From a virus, in IMG/VR virus record IMGVR_UViG_3300020416_000693, positions 1 through 36,150 of that record: a stretch of DNA of 36,150 nt; one strand, written 5' to 3'. A program made the translations under genes and the position numbers. Each line of letters begins with the position of its first letter. The first letter of the stretch is position 1. The notes under the pieces were generated by a model. That model saw nothing but the letters and a program-made list of their open reading frames with translations, did no database searches and was not told the DNA's origin. Shown here piece by piece: positions 30,910 to 36,150 of the stretch.

Positions 30910-31627
30910 TTCTGTTCTCCTTAATATAGTCATATAAGTTTATTTTAGGTGACCAACCTATTTTATTTAGTAGTGTATTATCAGCAAGGTTATCTAATCT
31001 CTCGGATTGTTCTCCCACAACACGTTCACAATCAATACCAAAGTATTCAATTAATTCTACGAGATTATTTGTAGTACCAGAACCTATATCTGTTACACCT
31101 CTTAAATTTGATTTCATCAAAGTATCTATCGCTCTCACTAAATCGTCAACGTGTAAAAAATCTCTACTATGATTTGTGTTGATATAAGGAACATCATTTC
31201 TTAATATTCTAGGTATCAACATTGTTTCTCTAGCATTAGGACCATACACGGTTGTAAATCTCATACCCATACTATTAGCAGGAGCAATACGTTCTAAACT
31301 ATATTTGCTCATTGCATATGGATTTTTCCATGGCTCGTGTGCTGTTGATGAACTTGCGTATAAGATTCTTGTGTCTTTGAAGAAATCAAAAAGTCTTTGA
31401 CCTGCGATTACATTTTGTACCCAATATTCTTCAGGTCTACCTAGACTATCTCTAACACCAGATAAACCAGCAAGATGTATTACTAAATCTACAGAATGTT
31501 TGAGATCACAGGATAATAAATCATTACCTGTTTCTTTGTCTATACAAATTACTTTATGATTTGTTTTTAAAAAGTTATGTAAGTGTCTGCCTATAAAGCC
31601 ATCACTACCTGTTAATAATATATTCAT
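30899..31627 (-). CDS. NAD-dependent sugar-nucleotide epimerase/dehydratase (extended SDR)
   Basis: A 242-residue protein. MNILLTGSDGFIGRHL is the Gly-x-x-Gly-x-x-Gly NAD-binding loop (Gly7, Gly10, Gly13), VDLVIHLAGLSG the next strand, RILYASSSTAHE carries the catalytic Ser region and YAMSKYSLE the Tyr-x-x-x-Lys pair. TTVYGPNARETMLIPRIL and RDFLHVDDLVRAI are the usual sugar-nucleotide segments. It is shorter than the common 310 or so residues but keeps the active site. It could supply an epimerised or dehydrated nucleotide sugar to the glycosyltransferases on the opposite strand, although it is transcribed with the virion genes. Only a weak ribosome-binding site is seen. Confidence 0.85.
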   Translation of the reverse strand: MNILLTGSDGFIGRHLHNFLKTNHKVICIDKETGNDLLSCDLKHSVDLVIHLAGLSGVRDSLGRPEEYWVQNVIAGQRLFDFFKDTRILYASSSTAHEPWKNPYAMSKYSLERIAPANSMGMRFTTVYGPNARETMLIPRILRNDVPYINTNHSRDFLHVDDLVRAIDTLMKSNLRGVTDIGSGTTNNLVELIEYFGIDCERVVGEQSERLDNLADNTLLNKIGWSPKINLYDYIKENRNDN

Positions 31628-31640
31628 AATTCATAATATA

Positions 31641-31666
31641 GTAACTTCGGGAGGAAACGAAATTAC
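31641..31666 (-). terminator. Hairpin between structural gene and epimerase gene
   Basis: GTAACTTCG (31641-31649) and CGAAATTAC (31658-31666) form a nine-pair stem with one G-T wobble around an eight-base loop. It covers the stop codon of the 31663-32598 gene and lies 14 bases before the epimerase ATG. No clean T-run follows, so it may attenuate transcription or separate two messages. Confidence 0.4.
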
Positions 31667-32598
31667 GATTTAATAATTCTCAAAAAATATGTATTTGCTG
31701 TTGTAGCAGAACCATTAGGAAACTCTTGCGCCCTATAATCATCATTGTTTACTTGTCTTGTTTGATAATTACCAGAACCATTTAAAATTGTATCTGCCAT
31801 ACCAGAACCTCTAGTGTTACCAGTTGCAGTTGTTCCTAGTGAATAACTAATTGCATATCCATCAGATGAATCAGCAGCAGTCTTTTTGATCCAACCTAAC
31901 ATCAAAGAATTCCAATTGGCAGTTGTAAATTCTTGTATGTTGTTAGATCCATCTAAAAAGTATGGTTCAGTATATGAAGCAGAAGCACCGTTTACTCTAT
32001 GTAAAAAATAGTTTGTAATAGTAGTAGGTTGATCTTGTGTTTCAGGAATTGAACCTGCTGAATAAGCAGATGTATCTGCTCTTGTATCTGTGAATATTGC
32101 TGTTGTACTTACGTTTGTAAAACCAGAAGCGGCTGTTGATGAAGTTGTTACCGTATATGTTCCACCTTGTTGCGTTCCTGTTGATCCAGATGTAAGTAAA
32201 TCAATTGCTGGGTGCAAAAAAGTATCTTTTACATCTTGTAAATTCATCGCCTGTATTTGTCCTGATGAATTGTAATAAACTGGGAATGTTTTTCCTGTAT
32301 CAGCAGTTGGCGTTCCGCCTGTCGCTGTTGATGTTACTTTGTTGTATGATACGGTTACCGTTTGTGGTTCTTGTGTAGTTCCTTCATTTGGGAATGAACT
32401 TGCACTTGTTGATTGAGCACCAGCTGATTTTCTCGTATCGTTAATAGTACCGATGTTACCAGATGATCCAACCGTTAAGACCACAGATGGGTCTTGTGAA
32501 TATTGATAGATTATACCATCAACTATCTCGTCTACCATAGCTGTCGTCATCTCTTGTAGATTTCCGCTGCTGACGAATAAAGGTTTTCTTACTGCCAT
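31663..32598 (-). CDS. Conserved virion structural protein of marine T4-like phages
   Basis: A 311-residue protein. The N-terminus MAVRKPLFVSSGNLQEMTTAMVDEIVDGIIYQYS and the segment GTINDTRKSAGAQSTS match a structural protein that I recognise from cyanophage and pelagiphage T4-like genomes. KTFPVYYNSSGQIQAMNLQDVKDTFLHPAIDLLTSGSTGTQQGGTY is its most conserved part. The rest is Thr/Ser-rich and predicted beta-strand. No enzymatic motif is present. The gene has its own upstream gap with a doubled late promoter, so it starts a new late transcription unit. It is probably tail- or baseplate-associated; the exact position is unknown. Confidence 0.8.
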   Translation of the reverse strand: MAVRKPLFVSSGNLQEMTTAMVDEIVDGIIYQYSQDPSVVLTVGSSGNIGTINDTRKSAGAQSTSASSFPNEGTTQEPQTVTVSYNKVTSTATGGTPTADTGKTFPVYYNSSGQIQAMNLQDVKDTFLHPAIDLLTSGSTGTQQGGTYTVTTSSTAASGFTNVSTTAIFTDTRADTSAYSAGSIPETQDQPTTITNYFLHRVNGASASYTEPYFLDGSNNIQEFTTANWNSLMLGWIKKTAADSSDGYAISYSLGTTATGNTRGSGMADTILNGSGNYQTRQVNNDDYRAQEFPNGSATTANTYFLRIIKS

Positions 32599-32656
32599 AA
32601 TTTCCTCATTTTTCTTTATCTGGTACCACTCTTTTCAGTAAGTACCTCTCTTTACT

Positions 32657-32670
32657 TATTTATATTTATA
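32657..32670 (-). promoter_or_regulatory. Two overlapping late promoter boxes
   Basis: The minus strand reads TATAAATATAAATA: two exact TATAAATA boxes sharing two bases (32670-32663 and 32664-32657). They lie in the 76-base gap 32599-32674, 58 bases before the ATG at 32598. The doubled box could give two start sites six bases apart. Nothing else is recognised in the gap. Confidence 0.65.
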
Positions 32671-32674
32671 CTAA

Positions 32675-33505
32675 TTAGGCACCTGCCGCAAACATTGTTT
32701 TTACAACGGTCCCATTAGAGTCTAAAATTCTTAATTCTACTACACTTTTTAGTTGATCCTGACCTATTGCGTCATCGGCCATATTTGCCTCAGCGATAGT
32801 ATCCGCGGCAATCATTGTACCTGTAATAGTTCCAGTATCACCTGTAGTTATTACCGTACCTGAAACGTTAGGAAAATTGATCGTTCTATCTGCTGTAGGA
32901 TCTACAACATTTATAGTAGTTTCGTGTGCGTCTGCTGTTGATCCTTCAAATATTAGACCACCAGTAGATTTTGTTGTATAGAAGAATCCGTCAGTTGATA
33001 CGTTTTTACTTCCAAAATCAACAAATGTTGTATTACTTGAAATTTTGTCTACCGTTAACGTTTTAGCAGATGGCATTGTTACATCATCACTCATTGTGAT
33101 AGTAGAACCTGAACTTGCAATCGTACTACCTGTAAATGATAACTCACCTAATGTGTGAGCACCAGTACCTGAAGCAGTAAACTCACCAGCGATTGTTACA
33201 TCATCAGGTAATGCCAAAGTTACTTTATCAGTTGCACTTACCGTTGCTGTAACTTGATTTGCTGTACCTTGAAATAATAATGTATTACCATTTACTAGTG
33301 TTTGAGTATTTGATCCATCTGAAACCGTAAAAGATAATGCACCTGAAATGGCAGCGTATAACTCATTTACAGCACCAATTACAGATGTTGCAGAAAGGTT
33401 AGAATCAAGTGTTGCAATATCGCCAAAATCATTAGCAGACAGAGCATTAAATTCTGTTCTAAAGTCTTCTAACGTTTGTGTAGCAGTTATTTGTCTTGCA
33501 GCCAT
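32675..33505 (-). CDS. Tail-fibre-like structural protein
   Basis: A 276-residue protein. MAARQITATQTLEDFRTEFNALSANDFGDIATL and AVNELYAAISG form a helical N-terminal attachment region common in marine phage fibre-associated proteins. The centre is Thr/Ser/Gly-rich beta sequence. LIFEGSTADAHETTINVVDPTADRTINFPNVSGT matches a module in the large fibre protein at 1-2589. The C-terminal part (VVELRILDSNGTVVKTMFAAGA) resembles the end of other short fibre proteins. Its start overlaps the upstream stop as TAATG. It is probably a short tail fibre or fibre connector. Confidence 0.8.
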   Translation of the reverse strand: MAARQITATQTLEDFRTEFNALSANDFGDIATLDSNLSATSVIGAVNELYAAISGALSFTVSDGSNTQTLVNGNTLLFQGTANQVTATVSATDKVTLALPDDVTIAGEFTASGTGAHTLGELSFTGSTIASSGSTITMSDDVTMPSAKTLTVDKISSNTTFVDFGSKNVSTDGFFYTTKSTGGLIFEGSTADAHETTINVVDPTADRTINFPNVSGTVITTGDTGTITGTMIAADTIAEANMADDAIGQDQLKSVVELRILDSNGTVVKTMFAAGA

Positions 33506-33723
33506 TAGTTTTTAATTTCCTTTAATAGTTTCTTTATTTCAAATAATTCTTGTTTTAAAGTATTTATCTCTTTTACGGTATCTCTTAAAACATCACTTTG
33601 TTTCTCTCTAGCAGTATACCTTGACATGTAAAGTTGATATTCACTTTTATTTACGTTGACGATAGCGTTTGAGTCGGTATCTCTTACTAAACTAGAAAAT
33701 CCCTCTACTCTTAATTTGCTCAT
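33505..33723 (-). CDS. Small coiled-coil structural protein
   Basis: A 72-residue protein: MSKLRVEGFSSLVRDTDSNAIVNVNKSEYQLYMSR, followed by a heptad-like helix (LRDTVKEINTLKQELFEIKKLLKEIKN). The short N-terminal domain followed by a coiled coil is a form I know from small proteins beside tail genes in cyanomyoviruses. It lies 1 base from the upstream structural gene and overlaps the next by one base, so it is expressed with them. A GATAAATA at 33568-33561 inside it could be a weak late promoter. The function is unknown; an oligomeric virion or assembly role is inferred. Confidence 0.7.
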   Translation of the reverse strand: MSKLRVEGFSSLVRDTDSNAIVNVNKSEYQLYMSRYTAREKQSDVLRDTVKEINTLKQELFEIKKLLKEIKN

Positions 33724-33724
33724 C

Positions 33725-36150
33725 TTATACCGCCAATGCTATTCCTCTTAAATCTCTTAATACAGGTGGATAAGATGAAATTGTTCCTTTCATAACAACT
33801 TTTAGTTGGAATGAAGTAAAATCATTTATATCACTTGCCGTGTATTTGTATTCTTTAAATGTTGTATCATCTTCAGCAGGCACAATAGATGAGTCTGGAC
33901 TACCATCTGAATTGAAAGGTGTCCAACTTAATTCATCTAATTTATCGCCGTCTGTTGAAACTCTAAAATACATTTCTACTTCAGATGTTGATCTTATATT
34001 TGCAGTTAATCTAATGTCTAATGCTTTTGAGTTGTTTTCTAGTAATATAGGTTTTGTACAATATACAGCAGCAGATGATGTACCTGTGTTTGCTGTATCA
34101 TCAACAAAACTTGGTGTGTTACTAGATGTAGGACTATTTAATCTGTTTTGAATTGTAAAGGCACTCATTCTTTGAGTATCTAATACAGGAGAAAGTTTTG
34201 TATTTGTAGTTGTCATTTCTAATATTGTATAGAAAGATTTACCACCAGATATACTTTCGTTTGTTGCGTTTATATCACTTGCAACCATTTGAGGTGCTGT
34301 GAAAGCAATATTGTCGTTATTAATTACAGCAAGTTTATTTGTTGCTGATGTTAATGTAAATTCTGTTTCTGATCCGTGTACTGATCTACCAGTTGTTGTT
34401 CTTACAAAGTAATCAATATTTGTATCAGGTAAAGTCATAGTTTGTATACCACCTAGATTTAATACATCAAAGACTCTGTTTTGTGTTGCTGTTATAGCAG
34501 TACCACCAACATCACCTGTTGCAGTAGCATTTGATGAACTGCCTGAAGTTATATCGTAACTATCTAAAGTTACGTTTGAAATACTTGTATATGTACCATT
34601 AATATCACTATGAGCAATACCATTGTGTGTACCACTTGGCACACCAGCAATTGTTACGTTATTACTTGTACCGTGCATACCATGGTTAGGATGGAATACT
34701 CTAATTACTTTAGAACCATTTGTTGTTCTTAAAGCATTTTGTTTAAGTGTTCTTGTTCCTAATGAATCGTTAGTCAATGTTACTTCACCTGTAACATTAC
34801 TAAATTCTGCTCTTCTTAATAAGAATTTCATATCTTCATTTTGTTCAGCAGACCATGTCATACCATTTTGTGATTTGAATAATACACCAGCATATGGTTG
34901 AGCAGATATTGTTCTATTTGTATCTAAAGATGTTTCACCTATTCTTGCCACATAAGCATTGTAGTCTTGTGAGTTTGCCATTACAACAAAACAATACTCT
35001 ATGTTTGATTGTATGTAAACAGGACTTGAAAATGTAAATTTAGTTGCAGTTGTACCATCTGTACTTGTATTTACAGCACTAGGATTCAAAGTTACTTCCG
35101 AGAATGGCAATATCTTTTGACCTGGATATCCATTGACCGTATTTCTTAATTGAACCGTTACTGGTATAGCAGCGTCTTTTGTACTAAAGAATACATCAAT
35201 AGATGTTAAGAATACACCACCTTCGTCATCAATTAAGAAAGTTTGAGCAAGTGGGTCATGGTAACCAACTTGTCTTTCTTCCGTTCTTGTAGATGTTCTT
35301 GTAATAGTTTGACTTTCTGTTACACTTCTCATCTCAACTTTTGCTTCTCTACTTGAAATGATTGTTTCTCTAACCGTTTCTAATAAACCTCTTGCAACGT
35401 ATTCAGTATTTGCAGCTGTTTCTACGTTTGCGTTTGTTAAACTATTTGTTGATGAACTTGTTAATCTGAATAATCTTTGACCTGTTCTCCATCTAGGATT
35501 TGAACTAGTTTTAGGATCAGGTATTGCAAATGTACCTTCAACTTTACCATTAGCGTCTGTAACTAGATTACCACCCAATGCACCACCTGATGGTGTTACG
35601 TAAGATGTAATATCAATATTATCAAAGTAAGGATAAACTCTAGTATTAGGTTTTAATCTTGTTGCAGTAAATGATAATGTTCTACTTCTAATAAAAGGAA
35701 CAAATGCGATTGAAACTACTCTATCACCGACAGATGTTCTTACCGTTTCAGGTACAGCAACCGCTCTAATTCCTGTTCTTGTTTGTGATACTTGTTGAGC
35801 AGTAGTTACTTCTTGTTTTGCCATTACTCTCCAACCATGACCACCTCTTTTTCTATACGTACCTACGTTTCTTCTTTCTGTTTCAACAGGTCTTCCTGTC
35901 CATGTATCTTGCCATGAGTTCCACACCGTTGACATAGGAAATTCAGTTAGTTGACCAGAGTTACCAGAGTTTTTAGTTAAGTTATCCCAACTACCGTTCG
36001 GGTTGTTGATAACTAATTCTGGTGCTCTTTCTGTTTCTTTCCATTCATCACCTGGAGGTGTTAATTCTATTGCACCTATCCATGTAAATACACCAAATGG
36101 GTTTACATTGATAGCCTTACTTGCATAAGGTTGATCTATTAGTGTTGTTT
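33725..36150 (-). CDS. Large tail/baseplate structural protein, N-terminus beyond window edge
   Basis: The frame stays open from the stop at 33725 to the window edge, giving at least 808 residues. An internal Met at 35935 is not the start, because the sequence upstream of it (PYASKAINVNPFGVFTWIGAIELTPPGDEWKETERAPELVI) continues a conserved pattern of this family in marine T4-like phages. Further conserved parts are VSIAFVPFIRSRTLSFTATRLKPNTRVYPYFDN, DPLAQTFLIDDEGGVFLTSIDVFFSTKD and IPVTVQLRNTVNGYPG. It is one of the large structural proteins of these virions, with fibronectin- and carbohydrate-binding-like beta domains. An exact T4 counterpart cannot be assigned from sequence alone. Confidence 0.85.
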   Translation of the reverse strand, partial: TTLIDQPYASKAINVNPFGVFTWIGAIELTPPGDEWKETERAPELVINNPNGSWDNLTKNSGNSGQLTEFPMSTVWNSWQDTWTGRPVETERRNVGTYRKRGGHGWRVMAKQEVTTAQQVSQTRTGIRAVAVPETVRTSVGDRVVSIAFVPFIRSRTLSFTATRLKPNTRVYPYFDNIDITSYVTPSGGALGGNLVTDANGKVEGTFAIPDPKTSSNPRWRTGQRLFRLTSSSTNSLTNANVETAANTEYVARGLLETVRETIISSREAKVEMRSVTESQTITRTSTRTEERQVGYHDPLAQTFLIDDEGGVFLTSIDVFFSTKDAAIPVTVQLRNTVNGYPGQKILPFSEVTLNPSAVNTSTDGTTATKFTFSSPVYIQSNIEYCFVVMANSQDYNAYVARIGETSLDTNRTISAQPYAGVLFKSQNGMTWSAEQNEDMKFLLRRAEFSNVTGEVTLTNDSLGTRTLKQNALRTTNGSKVIRVFHPNHGMHGTSNNVTIAGVPSGTHNGIAHSDINGTYTSISNVTLDSYDITSGSSSNATATGDVGGTAITATQNRVFDVLNLGGIQTMTLPDTNIDYFVRTTTGRSVHGSETEFTLTSATNKLAVINNDNIAFTAPQMVASDINATNESISGGKSFYTILEMTTTNTKLSPVLDTQRMSAFTIQNRLNSPTSSNTPSFVDDTANTGTSSAAVYCTKPILLENNSKALDIRLTANIRSTSEVEMYFRVSTDGDKLDELSWTPFNSDGSPDSSIVPAEDDTTFKEYKYTASDINDFTSFQLKVVMKGTISSYPPVLRDLRGIALAV

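Noticed and set aside
32612-32646. GGTAC/GTACC inverted pair in the gap before the 31663-32598 gene
   Set aside because: Five pairs around a long loop, no T-run; likely chance.
1-36150. tRNA genes, CRISPR arrays, integrases, insertion sequences and riboswitches
   Set aside because: None was recognised by reading both strands; a covariance-model search would be needed to exclude small RNAs.

Overview
This AT-rich window looks like part of the genome of a T4-like (myovirus-type) phage of a marine Gram-negative bacterium. Both ends, read on the minus strand, encode virion proteins of the kind found in marine T4-like phages: tail-fibre proteins with TLTNKTL repeats, a large tail/baseplate structural protein and several small structural proteins. 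Copies of the T4 late-promoter motif TATAAATA stand in front of several transcription units. The type of host is an inference; the sequence does not name it. No tRNA, CRISPR array, integrase or insertion sequence was seen.

Layout. (1) 1-6126, minus: six virion-protein genes, the first cut by the window edge. (2) 6178-8242, plus: two small paralogues and an ATP-grasp ligase. (3) 8232-20991, minus: a 14-gene accessory operon. In transcription order it encodes a cobalamin-binding radical SAM enzyme, a redoxin-fold protein without its catalytic cysteine, three 2-oxoglutarate/Fe(II) (2OG) oxygenase-like proteins, a second cobalamin radical SAM enzyme, a methyltransferase, three more 2OG oxygenase-like proteins, a DUF6580-like membrane protein, a TonB-dependent outer-membrane receptor, TctA and TctC. 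(4) 21059-30429, plus: a 12-gene operon for sugar or small-molecule modification: a glycosyltransferase-like protein, a radical SAM enzyme split from its SPASM-like domain, an SGNH hydrolase, a DegT aminotransferase, a small unknown, another radical SAM enzyme, a carbamoyltransferase, a methyltransferase and three glycosyltransferases. (5) 30421-36150, minus: an unknown protein, a sugar-nucleotide epimerase/dehydratase, and four more virion proteins, the last cut by the window edge.

How it may work. The 24-kb accessory block (6178-30429) sits between tail genes. Its two divergent control points carry late-type promoters, so it is probably expressed while virions are assembled. Region 4 resembles a pathway that builds and transfers a decorated sugar. 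Region 3 is the most unusual part: oxygenases needing Fe(II) and 2-oxoglutarate, and radical SAM enzymes expected to need cobalamin, are in one operon with an outer-membrane receptor (iron-chelate or cobalamin type) and parts of a carboxylate transporter. My hypothesis is that the phage carries both an oxidative modification pathway and uptake proteins that supply its cofactors and co-substrate. Its product is unknown.
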